The notes: generated by a model from the letters alone, not told the origin. DNA of 64,000 nt from Psychrobacter sp. BI730 (GCF_013414195.1 NZ_JAATTV010000009.1:1-64000), one strand, 5' to 3'; shown: positions 1 to 9,105, counted from the stretch's first letter. Translations and numbers: made by a program.

Positions 1-56
1 CCGATTGTACCGACGTTGACGTGTGGCTTGTTACGTTCAAACTTGGCCTTTGCCAT
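1..56 (-). CDS. tuf: Elongation factor Tu, N-terminal fragment
   Basis: Only the first 18-19 codons are inside the window, and the gene continues past the left edge. The visible protein begins MAKAKFERNKPHVNVGTIG, the near-invariant start of bacterial EF-Tu, the GTPase that delivers aminoacyl-tRNA to the ribosome. A strong ribosome binding site (AGAGGAAA) lies 5 bases before the ATG at 56. Upstream on the same strand are four tRNA genes in the order Thr-Tyr-Gly-Thr, the classic layout of the enterobacterial tufB operon, so this is probably the tufB-type copy. Identification is firm; which tuf copy it is remains an inference. Confidence 0.95.
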   Translation of the reverse strand, partial: MAKAKFERNKPHVNVGTI

Positions 57-334
57 GGGTATTTCCTCTTTTTTTGGTGAATGATCAATAAAAAGCTGTT
101 TAATGGCTCATAATAGAATTAAATCATCATAAACCTAGCTATCAACCGCACGAACCACTGCTTAAACAATGCTCCGAACTAATTCTTGTATCCGTTATTA
201 TACGCTGACTTGTCTTAAATAGTCATACATCTCTCAATCGAAATCGACTTCTCTCTAACTAGTAGATATAAAGCTCGATTGATTATAACCTTTCTTATAA
301 CCGTATAATTATCTTGATATGCAAGGTCGCGATA

Positions 335-652
335 TTAGCTGACCGACATCATCAAACAATCCGTAAAATCCGTTAACATATGGAACAGCAATCCAATTCC
401 AATGATATTAAGAGGCTTACGAAGAAAGAGTAAAACAAAATACACTAGCATCGCATAATAGGTATGTAACGGATGAAAATTAATGCTACATCTATTTGCC
501 TGAAATATTGGGTTTGCTACCAGATGATCTATATCAACCAACATGGTTGCAAGCAAAATCAGATATGCTTTTTTCCACTCTTTTCTAAAAAACGCAATCG
601 CGATAAAAAGAGGAAAACCAAAGTGCAAAAAATAATGTATTAATATCTGCAT
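335..652 (-). CDS. DUF6122 family small membrane protein
   Basis: This is a 105-residue hydrophobic protein with about three to four predicted membrane segments (roughly 3-22, 29-45, 66-78 and 82-100). Polar residues sit in and next to the membrane: DIDHL at 40-44, an NRCSINFHPLH segment at 53-63, and HMLTDFTDC near the C-terminus. This His/Asp pattern matches my memory of the DUF6122 family, whose function is unknown. The ATG at 652 has only a weak SD (AGG). The gene lies between tRNA-Thr(GGT) and tuf in the same orientation, where other gammaproteobacteria have a short spacer. It may therefore be co-transcribed with the tRNAs. The 278 bases between it and tuf show only the tuf ribosome binding site. 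Confidence 0.75.
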   Translation of the reverse strand: MQILIHYFLHFGFPLFIAIAFFRKEWKKAYLILLATMLVDIDHLVANPIFQANRCSINFHPLHTYYAMLVYFVLLFLRKPLNIIGIGLLFHMLTDFTDCLMMSVS

Positions 653-726
653 ACTGACCTATTAGTTTTAGTCTTCTCTATATAAGACCATCAAAACCAA
701 TATTTATTAATATACTGACAGCACTA

Positions 727-752
727 AAAGGCAACACCTCAGTGTCACCTTT
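727..752 (-). terminator. Weak hairpin between tRNA-Thr(GGT) and the DUF6122 gene
   Basis: Read on the minus strand, AAAGG and ACAC pair with GTGT and CCTTT across a symmetric TG/TG internal loop and a 4-base loop. A short T-run follows. It could be a weak terminator that separates the tRNAs from the downstream gene and tuf, or an RNA processing site. Confidence 0.4.
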
Positions 753-861
753 GAATCATTGTCTACCGCACTACTGTTATATATTTCAATATTCTATAAT
801 TTCGATATCGACGCAAAGTTATATAAATAGCAAAACAAGCATAAAAGGTATAAACAATAAA

Positions 862-936
<75 letters not shown>

Positions 937-1039
937 GTGTGTTAAGACCTTTGAGTTGCACTAAAAAAAATATCACGATGCAGCAATAATTACTGACTCT
1001 CGTGATGATTTATTGTTATGCTTTGCGATGGTGTATATA

Positions 1040-1113
1040 TGGAGCGGGTGGCGGGAATCGAACCCGCGTCATTAGCTTGGAAGGCTAAGGTGTTACCATT
1101 ATACCACACCCGC
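1040..1113 (-). tRNA. glyT: tRNA-Gly (anticodon TCC)
   Basis: This 74-base cloverleaf has acceptor stem GCGGGTG, an anticodon stem TTAGC/GCTAA with loop CTTCCAA (anticodon TCC), a T-arm GCGGG-TTCGATT-CCCGC and encoded CCA. It is third in the tRNA cluster. The 103-base spacer to tRNA-Thr(GGT) contains an inverted repeat (972-978 with 1000-1006) that may act in precursor processing. Confidence 0.97.
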
Positions 1114-1130
1114 ATTTACTCTTATTCAGG

Positions 1131-1151
1131 ATAACTCTAATCGAGAGTTAT
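1131..1151 (-). other. Perfect 8-bp hairpin in the tRNA-Tyr/tRNA-Gly spacer
   Basis: ATAACTCT (1131-1138) and AGAGTTAT (1144-1151) pair perfectly around the 5-base loop AATCG. No T-run follows on either strand, so it is not a standard terminator. Its place between two tRNAs of one transcript suggests a processing signal or a structural spacer. Confidence 0.5.
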
Positions 1152-1197
1152 GAGATATAGAGAGTATGCTTGGCGCTATGACAAACTTTAGAAAATA

Positions 1198-1281
1198 TGG
1201 TGGTGGGGGAAGGATTCGAACCTTCGAAGCTTTCGCGACAGATTTACAGTCTGTTGGGTTTGACCGCTCCCCAACCCCACC
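1198..1281 (-). tRNA. tyrU: tRNA-Tyr (anticodon GTA)
   Basis: This 84-base tRNA has the long variable arm typical of bacterial tRNA-Tyr. The acceptor stem is GGTGGGG/CCCCACC, the anticodon stem ACAGA/TCTGT encloses loop CTGTAAA (anticodon GTA), and CCA is encoded. It is second in the cluster. Confidence 0.97.
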
Positions 1282-1348
1282 TTAGGTTGCTTTGAACAAA
1301 AATGACTTACATTTAAGACAAATTCATAAAAAGCTACTTTAAGAGAGA

Positions 1349-1424
<76 letters not shown>

Positions 1425-1446
1425 TTGTTCTCTTAAAGTGGTGGCT

Positions 1447-1474
1447 ATTCTATCAAATTTTTTGAGATGCGCAA
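1447..1474 (-). promoter_or_regulatory. Probable promoter of the tRNA-tuf cluster
   Basis: On the minus strand a -35-like TTGCGC (1469-1474) is followed after 16 bases by TAGAAT (1447-1452). Transcription would begin near 1440, just before the first tRNA. The match and position are good, but the call is by eye only. Confidence 0.6.
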
Positions 1475-1553
1475 GTACTTTTTCATCTTTTTTTAAATTA
1501 ATTTGATATGAATATTTAAGTTACTGATTAAGCTGGTTTTTTTATAAATAAAA

Positions 1554-1602
1554 ATATGGCAATAAATTGGCTTTTTACTTGCAGCCTTTATTTTTGCCAT
1601 AT
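1554..1602 (-). terminator. Probable terminator of trpE
   Basis: An imperfect hairpin starts 14 bases after the trpE stop. ATATGGC/GCCATAT closes it, and an inner GGCT/AGCC pair lies near the loop. On the minus strand it runs into a T-rich tract (ATTTTTATTTATAAAAAAA). The stem is long but interrupted. Confidence 0.55.
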
Positions 1603-1616
1603 CACTGGCTATTTAA

Positions 1617-3113
1617 TTAGCGAATACGCAAGCCATTACAGGCCATTTCTACCGCTTTTATTAATGCCAATGCTTTTTTATTGGTTTCATCCCATTCTTT
1701 TTCTGGCACAGAATCAGCGACAACCCCTGCTCCAGCTTGAATATGTATCTCACCACGGCGCATCACCGCAGTACGGATAGCAATGGCCGTGTCCATATTA
1801 CCATTCCAACCTAGATAACCAACTGAGCCACCAAACACTGTTCGACGTACTGGTTCTATCTCATCGATAATTTGCATGGCGCGGATTTTGGGTGCACCCG
1901 ATAGCGTACCAGCTGGAAAGGTAGCGCAAAACACATCTAGTGCATCTTTGTCAGCTCGTATCGTGCCCTCAACGTTAGATGCGATGTGCATTACTTGTGA
2001 GTAGCGCTCTATAAACATCTTTTCTGTGACTTTGACACTGCCATACTCGCAAACGCGGCCAATATCATTGCGACCCAAATCAATGAGCATCAAATGCTCG
2101 GCTGTCTCCTTTTCATCATTTAGCAGCTCTTGCTCAAGCGCTAGATCTTCAGCTTCATCTCGGCCACGTTGCTGTGTCCCTGCTAGCGGCCTTACCGTCA
2201 CTTTGCCATTTTCGATACGGGATAGGATTTCAGGAGAAGCACCGATAATATCAAAGCGTTTGTGATCATCGAGTGTATAGCCATGCACCAAGAACAGATA
2301 AGGCGACGGATTAAGGTAGCGAAGCGCACGATAGACGGCTAGAGAGTCGCCTGTATAGTCCGCTGTCAATCGCTGCGCTGGCACTACCTGTATGACGTCA
2401 CCTGCGGCAATGTAATCCTTTATTTTATTGACATCGCTACAGTATTTTTCGGCACCTGTTTGCGATATAAATTTAGGCGTAGGCATTACAGGTGCGCGCA
2501 AATTGGATGGCTCTGCTAGCTTTTCTTCGATTTGTTCTAGCTCACGGATAGCTGAACTGTAGCCATCCTCAGACTGGCAATCAGCATAGACGATGATTGA
2601 TAGCGTATTCTCTAAATTATCAAATACAATAATGCTCATCGAAAGCATCAGCCACATATCTGGCATCGACATTGGATTGGCCGCATCAGATAAGCCGACA
2701 CTTGGCTCAATAACACGTACCATATCATATCCAAAGTAACCGACTAGACCGCCACTAAAGCTCGGCATCGTCGGCACATCTTCAGCGGTTGGCATATGAT
2801 ATTGCGCCATCAGCTCACGCAGGTAATCAAAAGGATCCTCTACTGACTCTGTATCGATATGATCGTTTCGTTTGGTCGTCATATTGCCATCAGCGTACTG
2901 CAAAATCAGATCACTACCCAATCCAATCATGGAGTATCGTGCCCAGCGCTCACCACCTACCACAGACTCAAATAGATAGGCAGAGCCATTTAGGTCACGC
3001 ACTTTTGAGAATACAGATACGGGAGTCTGCGCATCCATCAGACGTTTTTTTACTAGTGGTGCGTGACTAAAGCCTCTATCTCTAAAAGCTTGGTATTCTT
3101 CAAAAGTCATCAT
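1617..3113 (-). CDS. trpE: Anthranilate synthase component I
   Basis: This 498-residue protein is the usual length of TrpE, the large subunit that makes anthranilate from chorismate, using ammonia released by TrpG, in tryptophan synthesis. The N-terminal domain carries the LFES-type segment (SAYLFESVVGGERWARYS, near residue 45) that in TrpE proteins lies at the tryptophan feedback site. The C-terminal chorismate-binding domain has the diagnostic LIDLGRNDIGRV, FPAGTLSGAPKIRAMQ and FGGSVGYLGWNG blocks. Two adjacent ATG codons (3113 and 3110) are possible starts. The gene stands alone here: trpG, trpD and trpC are not in the window. No leader peptide is evident in the 175 bases upstream. Confidence 0.95.
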   Translation of the reverse strand: MMTFEEYQAFRDRGFSHAPLVKKRLMDAQTPVSVFSKVRDLNGSAYLFESVVGGERWARYSMIGLGSDLILQYADGNMTTKRNDHIDTESVEDPFDYLRELMAQYHMPTAEDVPTMPSFSGGLVGYFGYDMVRVIEPSVGLSDAANPMSMPDMWLMLSMSIIVFDNLENTLSIIVYADCQSEDGYSSAIRELEQIEEKLAEPSNLRAPVMPTPKFISQTGAEKYCSDVNKIKDYIAAGDVIQVVPAQRLTADYTGDSLAVYRALRYLNPSPYLFLVHGYTLDDHKRFDIIGASPEILSRIENGKVTVRPLAGTQQRGRDEAEDLALEQELLNDEKETAEHLMLIDLGRNDIGRVCEYGSVKVTEKMFIERYSQVMHIASNVEGTIRADKDALDVFCATFPAGTLSGAPKIRAMQIIDEIEPVRRTVFGGSVGYLGWNGNMDTAIAIRTAVMRRGEIHIQAGAGVVADSVPEKEWDETNKKALALIKAVEMACNGLRIR

Positions 3114-3288
3114 AATAGCGCTCTCTTAGCACCTTATAGGCAATAATAAAACTATAAGCTGCTCTATAAAATATAGCGCCAATATTCGCTAAAATATCGA
3201 CGCTATAATGAGTCATTTGTTTAAAAAACGGTAAGCACAACAAGGCTCTCTATCAAAAATTACGACAAAGACCTAGTGTAGATTTGAA

Positions 3289-4509
3289 TTATGCACCGCC
3301 CATATTAAACAACCATAAGGCCAAACCGATAATTAGAATGGTCACAAATACCCATATAAACCAGCCGCCGCTCGCTTTTTTCTCTACATGACCTGCATGA
3401 GCAGGGTTGCTGATTTCTTGATCCATCGCATTATTGCCTTCGGTACCAAGATCGCGCGGCTGCCCTAAATTAGCCGTGCCTGAAAACTGTGCACTAGCTG
3501 CTTGTTTGGCTTTTAAAACTTCAGGGTCAGCTTCTTCTTGTAACTCTGTTTTTGTCGTTTTGTCGTGTTCGTCTTGGACTGCTGGCTCTTCATGCACTGC
3601 TGGCTGCTCTTCTACCACTGGCGCGCTATCAGTAGATGCTGTCTTTGGTGGCTCTGTAGTCGTCACAGCCTCTGTTTGGGTTGCTGTTGGTACAGATGCG
3701 TCAGCTACTACTTCTGTAGCAACTGGCGTGTCTTCTACTGGCGTAGGCGATGCTGCATCCGCGTCAGACAGTACTTCATCAATCCCTGTTTTTTTGACAA
3801 CTGGCTCTGTAGCAACGGCTTCTTCAGTAGCTAGCTCTTCAACAGCTGGTTCTTCAACAGCCGGTTCTTCAACAGCCGGTTCAACGGTTTCGTGCGTAGG
3901 GGTTACTGATTCTTCGGTCATATCTGAGCCGGCATCTACAGATAAAGATTCTACAGGTATAGTATCATCTGTAGCAGGCAACATTTCTTCGATGCCAGTC
4001 TCTTTGATCACTGGCTCATTAACTGTTTGCTCTATGATCGGCTCTTCCTCAAGAACGCTTTCCTCAATTATCTGCTCTTCAGTCACAGGCTCACTAGCAG
4101 TAGTTTCCAGCACGGCAGCTGTGTCAGCATTTTCATGTGCATCTGCTACTAACTCCTCTGTGGTCACTGGCGCAGCAGATGCCTGTACTTGAAAGCTAAA
4201 ACTTGCAAAGCCAAGCGTATCATTTGCTTTGAGATGACTAGATTCATTACCTGCAATACGTTGCTCATTGATAAACGTACCATTAGAAGAGTCTAAGTCT
4301 TTTACGTACAGCTGACCGTCTAACACACTGAGTACCGCGTGATTGCGAGAAACCTGCTTGCTACCTAGGACTACGTCGTTATCACTACCACGACCTATAG
4401 ATAAGCTATCACTAACCGTCAGTGTTAGGTCACCTAGCGCTTCGGTCAATGCATTCAGCTGCCAAGTTGTACTTGCTGCCGTATTCGTACTTTCTGTCTC
4501 GTTTGTCAT
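3289..4509 (-). CDS. Tail-anchored FHA-domain protein
   Basis: This 406-residue protein has three parts. Residues about 20-110 form a forkhead-associated domain with its phosphothreonine-binding signatures (GR at 39-40, SRNH at 54-57 and SSNGTF at 74-79). Residues about 115-375 are a long acidic linker rich in Glu, Ala, Val and Thr. Residues 383-401 are one membrane helix ending five residues before the C-terminus. The linker holds three copies of PAVEE (211-225) and two copies of an EPV-K-TGI-E-L motif (165-177 and 235-247). The predicted topology puts the FHA domain in the cytoplasm on a flexible tether. A good SD (AAGGAG) supports the ATG at 4509. The partner is unknown, and no Ser/Thr kinase or type VI secretion gene lies nearby. 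Confidence 0.85.
   Translation of the reverse strand: MTNETESTNTAASTTWQLNALTEALGDLTLTVSDSLSIGRGSDNDVVLGSKQVSRNHAVLSVLDGQLYVKDLDSSNGTFINEQRIAGNESSHLKANDTLGFASFSFQVQASAAPVTTEELVADAHENADTAAVLETTASEPVTEEQIIEESVLEEEPIIEQTVNEPVIKETGIEEMLPATDDTIPVESLSVDAGSDMTEESVTPTHETVEPAVEEPAVEEPAVEELATEEAVATEPVVKKTGIDEVLSDADAASPTPVEDTPVATEVVADASVPTATQTEAVTTTEPPKTASTDSAPVVEEQPAVHEEPAVQDEHDKTTKTELQEEADPEVLKAKQAASAQFSGTANLGQPRDLGTEGNNAMDQEISNPAHAGHVEKKASGGWFIWVFVTILIIGLALWLFNMGGA
3835..3879 (-). repeat. 15-bp tandem repeat (three units) in the FHA protein
   Basis: Three nearly identical 15-bp units encode PAVEE-PAVEE-PAVEE (residues 211-225). Two of the three units are identical at the DNA level over most of their length, which suggests recent slippage duplication. 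Confidence 0.85.
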
Positions 4510-4666
4510 GTTATAACTCCTTATTTTTCTATTGAATATCCAATGATGCTAAAAATAATAACTCTAAAATATTACTGCCAATTTGTGATAAGTATTGTCG
4601 CTATTTCTTTAATAATAGTTGCCTAGCACGGTTTATTAAGTACTTTCCTCAAACACCATACAGTAT

Positions 4667-5518
4667 TTACTTTGGTATAAAGTGAGGTTTTATAACTTTG
4701 TCGAGCTTGTTATAGGGGATATTAAGAATAGGCATACCGTAAGCATATGGGCCGATAGAATAATGCTGGTAACGAATGCTAACGCCTTTATCAGTCAAGG
4801 TCACATTATCGCTTAACGTAAATGGCCAGTTTTTCTCATAACTATTCACGTCTTCGGCAACCGTTTTAACCCACACTTTATATGCATCATAGGCAAGTGC
4901 CTCAAAACGAGGTTTTTGCCCTGAGATAAGCATGTCGTCAAGCATGACTTGCTTCTTGGTACTTGGGTCAAATACTAGATACTCGCTATAAGGCATGCCG
5001 TGTGCACCGCCAGTATAGATATAAGAGCTAATCTCAAACAGTTCAAAGTCATCGACATGACCTAGATAATTGGGCGCTACCATCAGATTATAACCCCACG
5101 ACACATCATCAGGCATATCTCGAAATTGTGAGCTCACAAAGCTATCAAGAGCAGCCGTAACTTCTTTTTCGCTGCTTTCACCCTTGATAGGTGCTGACTC
5201 TGTCATCTGACTATTGACGACTAAGTTATCGATACGGGCATTGGCAATCTCATCTATCCAGTTTTGACTGCTTTTGAGATATTTAACTTCAATCTCTGGA
5301 CAGTTATCACGCTTGTCACATGTCTCTTGTATATTACTGGGTAGTTGATACGGTAGATATTCCGTGCTGCTAAGAAAGCTTCCTGCATTTACCGACATAC
5401 TAACGGCACTTAATAATAGGCTGCCAGTTAACATAGCAATTGAACGTCTCTGGCTTACCTTTATCGAAAATAGATCAGCCGATATAGATTTATCATCAGT
5501 TTGAGTCGTAGTGTGCAT
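4667..5518 (-). CDS. Exported RsiV-like (DUF3298) protein
   Basis: The 283-residue protein has a 26-residue polar N-terminus, a hydrophobic segment at about 27-45 ending SVNA, and an exported domain. The C-terminal half carries the features of the DUF3298/RsiV-like family: YTGGAHG (169-174), a following DxxT-K-V-LDDML segment, and YQHYSIGPYAYGMP near the end. Two cysteines (67 and 73) could form a disulfide. RsiV itself is a lysozyme-binding anti-sigma factor in Bacillus, but there is no sigma factor gene here and no cytoplasmic anti-sigma domain, so I infer only a periplasmic or envelope role. The start is supported by AGAGGA close to the ATG. A shorter start at Met29 would give a more usual signal peptide. 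Confidence 0.75.
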   Translation of the reverse strand: MHTTTQTDDKSISADLFSIKVSQRRSIAMLTGSLLLSAVSMSVNAGSFLSSTEYLPYQLPSNIQETCDKRDNCPEIEVKYLKSSQNWIDEIANARIDNLVVNSQMTESAPIKGESSEKEVTAALDSFVSSQFRDMPDDVSWGYNLMVAPNYLGHVDDFELFEISSYIYTGGAHGMPYSEYLVFDPSTKKQVMLDDMLISGQKPRFEALAYDAYKVWVKTVAEDVNSYEKNWPFTLSDNVTLTDKGVSIRYQHYSIGPYAYGMPILNIPYNKLDKVIKPHFIPK

Positions 5519-5664
5519 ATGTCCTCTTTTATAAATATAAAATGTTGTTTATCATTCTACCGTAACAATTGCACTGTATTGTAGGAACACTGTTTGTGTT
5601 TTTAAGGTTCTGTTGACAATTAAATGCTTATCTCCTCGCATTTATCACATAAATAACAGACAAT

Positions 5665-5689
5665 AAAAAAGACACGGCTAGCGTGTCTT
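5665..5689 (-). terminator. Terminator of prfC
   Basis: AAGACACG (5669-5676) and CGTGTCTT (5682-5689) pair around a 5-base loop. The A-run at 5665-5670 gives the T-tail on the minus strand, shortly after the prfC stop. Confidence 0.85.
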
Positions 5690-5721
5690 AATAGATAAAC
5701 AATACAGCGATGTGGCTGATT

Positions 5722-7317
5722 TTAATGCTCACGCGTACTGCTAAAAGTCACTTCTGGATAACGATCTTGCATCAACTGTAAGTTAACACGTGATGGTGCA
5801 AGGTACGTTAAATAACCACCACCATCTATTGATAATTGGTCATGAGCTTTCTTCTTGAACTTCGCCAATGCTACTTCATCATCGCAATGAATCCAGCGTA
5901 CCGTAGCTATCGATACTGGCTCAAAGGTACATTGAACCTTGTACTCTTCTTTGAGACGATGCGCGACTACCTCAAACTGTAGGACACCGACCGCACCCAA
6001 AACCAAATCATTATTAATCTGCGGCATAAAGACCTGCGTTGCGCCCTCTTCACTTAATTGTTGAAGACCTTTTTGCAGAGCTTTTGATTTAAGCGGATCT
6101 TTTAGTACCACACGGCGGAACAATTCAGGAGCAAAATGCGGAATACCGGTAAAGCTTAACTCTTCGCCTTCAGTGAAGCTGTCACCGATGGAGATGGTGC
6201 CATGGTTATGCAAACCAATGATATCACCCGGATAGGCTTCTTCTAGCGCCTCGCGGTCACCTGCTAAAAAGGTCAGCGCATCAGCAATACGTACGTCTTT
6301 ACCCAGACGCACATGTTTCATTTTCATGCCCTTCTCGTACTTACCAGAGCACACTCGCAAGAACGCAATACGGTCACGATGACGTGGATCCATATTGGCC
6401 TGAATTTTAAAGACGAAGCCTGTAAAATCTGTCTCGGTGGCTGATACTTCACGCTCAGTCGTTGGATGGGCTTTTGGTGGCGGTGCATATTTGACCAAGG
6501 TATCAAGTACCATGTTTACCCCAAAGTTACCCAATGCTGTGCCAAACAATACTGGCGTCATCTCGCCAGCCAAAAACGCTTCAACACTGAACTCTTCTAG
6601 CGCCATCTGTACCAGCTCAAGCGACTCTTCAAAAGCATCAAACATCAACTGTCCTAGACGCTCACGGATATCTGGATAATCGTAGCCTTCTCGGGTTTCC
6701 GAGACCGTCATCTTGCCGCCATTACCTTTTTCATAAAAGTAAGTTTTATTTTCAGTCAAATGATAGACACCGATGAAGTCTTGACCCATACCGATAGGCC
6801 AAGTCACTGGGATACATTTGATTTTCAACACTGCTTCGATTTCGCTAAGCAATTCAAGCGGCTCACGAATCTGACGATCTAGCTTGTTGACGAATGAGAT
6901 GATAGGTGTATCGCGCATACGACACACTTCCATCAGCTTGATGGTTCGTTCTTCGACACCTTTTGCGCCATCGACCATCATCAGCGCACTATCCACTGCG
7001 GTCAAAGTACGGTAAGTATCTTCACTAAAGTCGGCGTGACCTGGGGTATCTAGTAGGTTGACCATATGGTCTTTATACGGAAACTGCATGACAGACGTCG
7101 TAATCGAGATACCACGCTCTTGCTCCATGCTCATCCAATCTGAGGTTGCATGACGATCTGTCTTACGGCCTTTTACTTCGCCCACTACCTGAATCGCTTG
7201 ACCCCACAACAGGAGTTTTTCGGTCATGGTGGTCTTACCAGCATCGGGATGCGAGATGATGGCAAAGGTGCGGCGCTTAGCAACTTCTTTGTTTAATTTC
7301 TTTGGATCTACGCTCAT
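5722..7317 (-). CDS. prfC: Peptide chain release factor 3
   Basis: RF3 is the translational GTPase that removes RF1 or RF2 from the ribosome after termination. The protein has the G1 loop SHPDAGKTT, the [20 protein letters not shown] switch typical of RF3, [14 protein letters not shown] (G3) and NKLDR (G4), followed by the RF3 C-terminal domains. Length is 531 residues from the ATG at 7317. The open frame extends five codons further to a TTG at 7332, but that has no SD and MSVDPKK is a more natural start. The gene is isolated, with its own terminator downstream. Confidence 0.95.
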   Translation of the reverse strand: MSVDPKKLNKEVAKRRTFAIISHPDAGKTTMTEKLLLWGQAIQVVGEVKGRKTDRHATSDWMSMEQERGISITTSVMQFPYKDHMVNLLDTPGHADFSEDTYRTLTAVDSALMMVDGAKGVEERTIKLMEVCRMRDTPIISFVNKLDRQIREPLELLSEIEAVLKIKCIPVTWPIGMGQDFIGVYHLTENKTYFYEKGNGGKMTVSETREGYDYPDIRERLGQLMFDAFEESLELVQMALEEFSVEAFLAGEMTPVLFGTALGNFGVNMVLDTLVKYAPPPKAHPTTEREVSATETDFTGFVFKIQANMDPRHRDRIAFLRVCSGKYEKGMKMKHVRLGKDVRIADALTFLAGDREALEEAYPGDIIGLHNHGTISIGDSFTEGEELSFTGIPHFAPELFRRVVLKDPLKSKALQKGLQQLSEEGATQVFMPQINNDLVLGAVGVLQFEVVAHRLKEEYKVQCTFEPVSIATVRWIHCDDEVALAKFKKKAHDQLSIDGGGYLTYLAPSRVNLQLMQDRYPEVTFSSTREH

Positions 7318-7426
7318 AATTTTCAGCTTCAACAGTTATGTGATTTAGAAGTGACTCTAAATAAATAAAATAAATAATGGGCGTATTGTAGCGGATTTAG
7401 CATCAGGGTGCAGAATTAGCGTATAA

Positions 7427-7463
7427 AAAAACACGCCCCGTTATTTAAACGAAGCGTGTTTTT
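7427..7463 (-). terminator. Terminator of the lipoprotein gene
   Basis: AAAAACACGC (7427-7436) pairs with GCGTGTTTTT (7454-7463), and further pairing (CCGTT with AACG) is possible inside. It lies 60 bases after the lipoprotein stop and upstream of prfC, and could work in both directions. Confidence 0.8.
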
Positions 7464-7522
7464 GGGCTTTTTAATTACGATCATCCTGCTTAATTAGCAC
7501 GACTAATAGTCATCAATTCATC

Positions 7523-8425
7523 TCAATAGTAGCGTTCGATTTGCTCAGCCAAGAAGTCGCCAGCTATCTCATTGACGATTGTACAATCAACTACGTCAAA
7601 ACGACTGTCTGTGTTCGGGTCGGTGCTACCTTTGGCGACATAGTTTGCCTCATAGACGTCTTTTCCATACTCAACACCGCTATATTCATAAGCAGGCTGA
7701 TCATCGTATTCGAAAAACATGACTTGCGCGGCTTGTTGCTGATTGCCTACGCCAACTCCGAACTGAGAGGTTCTATGATCTCTATCCGCACTAAAGCGGG
7801 TTTTGGCCACTTCAATCCATCTTTCTATTGAAGCATATCCAGTCTTGTTTTTCTCATTAAATGCCAAAAATGAGCGCTCACTGGTTATTACAGGGATATA
7901 ACAAACCGACCCTTCAGGAAAAGCAACATTGGTCGGAATTTCAGGATAGTTGTTTAAGTCGGTAATAATACCGTATCTATTATTCACGTTTGTACTAGCA
8001 ACATAGCTGTTAGCACGCAGCCCTGATAAGTTAAGCGTCTTATAAGTGGTTTCGTAGCCTAGTTTGTTATTACTGTTTTTTTCATAAATAGGACGTTTGA
8101 CCGTCCGACCATTAACCTCGATGTCTTTATTTTCAAGTCGACCCTCGAAGTCATCTGCCAGCACGGTTCTGTCTAAATCATTCAGGCTTTGATTGCTATA
8201 ACTATTGATGAGATTGGTTGTTTTGATCTCGCGCGCACCAGTACGATACGTTTCATCAATTCGCGCAATTGCCGTAGCATTGGCTTTGCTATCATAACTA
8301 TTAGCAAAGCTTGTCAATGTAATCTTGCTACTAGCCGTCCCATAAGCGCCGTCTTCTTCCTCGCACCCTATCAAAGCGAGCGTCGTCAAAAAACAAACAC
8401 TAGGTATCGCAATCCATCTATTCAT
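7523..8425 (-). CDS. Predicted lipoprotein of unknown function
   Basis: The 300-residue protein begins with a lipoprotein signal (hydrophobic residues 4-20 with lipobox LIGC, Cys21), so it should be anchored to the outer face of a membrane. The acidic residues after Cys21 (EEED) do not include Asp at +2, which favours the outer membrane. I recognise no domain in the mature part. It is polar, rich in Asn, Ser and Tyr, and predicted mostly beta or mixed, with two further cysteines (C-Y-I-P near 180 and DCTIVN near 283). The track can be extended to a TTG one codon upstream, but the ATG at 8425 with an AAGGA motif 9 bases before it is preferred. It is probably a lineage-restricted gene. Confidence 0.75.
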   Translation of the reverse strand: MNRWIAIPSVCFLTTLALIGCEEEDGAYGTASSKITLTSFANSYDSKANATAIARIDETYRTGAREIKTTNLINSYSNQSLNDLDRTVLADDFEGRLENKDIEVNGRTVKRPIYEKNSNNKLGYETTYKTLNLSGLRANSYVASTNVNNRYGIITDLNNYPEIPTNVAFPEGSVCYIPVITSERSFLAFNEKNKTGYASIERWIEVAKTRFSADRDHRTSQFGVGVGNQQQAAQVMFFEYDDQPAYEYSGVEYGKDVYEANYVAKGSTDPNTDSRFDVVDCTIVNEIAGDFLAEQIERYY

Positions 8426-8503
8426 CAAACAATGTCCTTATGATTCAGATTTCTATTATCTGTACTGATAATATATATGGCTCATTACCGCTATTGCACC
8501 TCT

Positions 8504-8532
8504 TTGACGACTGTACAATAAGCTTGTAAATC
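8504..8532 (+). promoter_or_regulatory. Candidate ohr promoter overlapping an OhrR-like operator
   Basis: TTGACG (8504-8509), a 17-base spacer and TAAATC (8527-8532) form a possible promoter. Within it, TACAATAAGCTTGTA (8514-8528) is an inverted repeat close to the TACAATT-N-AATTGTA operator described for OhrR-type regulators. It lies about 160 bases before ohr. No ohrR gene is visible in the window. Confidence 0.4.
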
Positions 8533-8691
8533 TAGAAACGAATAAAACTGTGCCCGAAATCTCATTTACAAACTAGTAGTATATATTTACTCCCAATGCA
8601 CTGAGCTGCGCCTGCGATTTGTTATGCTAGGTTTCACGTTGAGATTTACCATTCAGATATAAACATAAAAACTCACAACAAAGGATGTGTT

Positions 8692-9105
8692 ATGAAAACT
8701 CTATATTCTACCAAAGCGACTGTTACTGGCGGCCGGGCAGGTTCAGCAAGCTTAAGTGACAATGACCTGACTATAAACATGGTACCACCAGGCTCTGGAA
8801 AAGAGGGCAATAACCCAGAACAACTATTTGCCATGGGATACAGTGCCTGCTTTGATGGCGCCCTTGCAGCTGTTAAGCAAATGGAAAAAGCAAAGTTTGA
8901 TTCAACCACTTCAATTGAAGTAGATTTGCTTCAAGGCGAAGGCCATGACTATAAACTGGCTGCTAAAATTCATGTCATTGGTGAAAATACAGAATTGTCA
9001 GCTGACGAGTTTCAACAGTTGGTCGAGAAAGCGCACCAAGTATGCCCATATTCTAAAGCCACACGCGGCAACATCGATGTTGAAGTCACCTCAGAAGTAA
9101 AGTAA
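8692..9105 (+). CDS. ohr: Organic hydroperoxide resistance protein
   Basis: The 137-residue protein is a full-length Ohr of the OsmC/Ohr family, a thiol peroxidase that reduces organic hydroperoxides using dihydrolipoamide. Both catalytic cysteines are in their usual contexts: Cys53 in GYSACFDGAL and Cys118 in VCPYSKATRGN. The start MKTLYSTKATVTGGRAG is typical, and the ATG follows AAAGGA. A clear terminator lies downstream. A possible OhrR-type operator is in the promoter region (8514-8528), but no regulator gene is next to it. Confidence 0.95.
   Translation: MKTLYSTKATVTGGRAGSASLSDNDLTINMVPPGSGKEGNNPEQLFAMGYSACFDGALAAVKQMEKAKFDSTTSIEVDLLQGEGHDYKLAAKIHVIGENTELSADEFQQLVEKAHQVCPYSKATRGNIDVEVTSEVK

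Noticed and set aside
3434..4192. 252-codon frame opposite the FHA gene
   Set aside because: It is a Ser/Val-rich antisense shadow caused by the Glu/Thr-rich repeats of the FHA linker.
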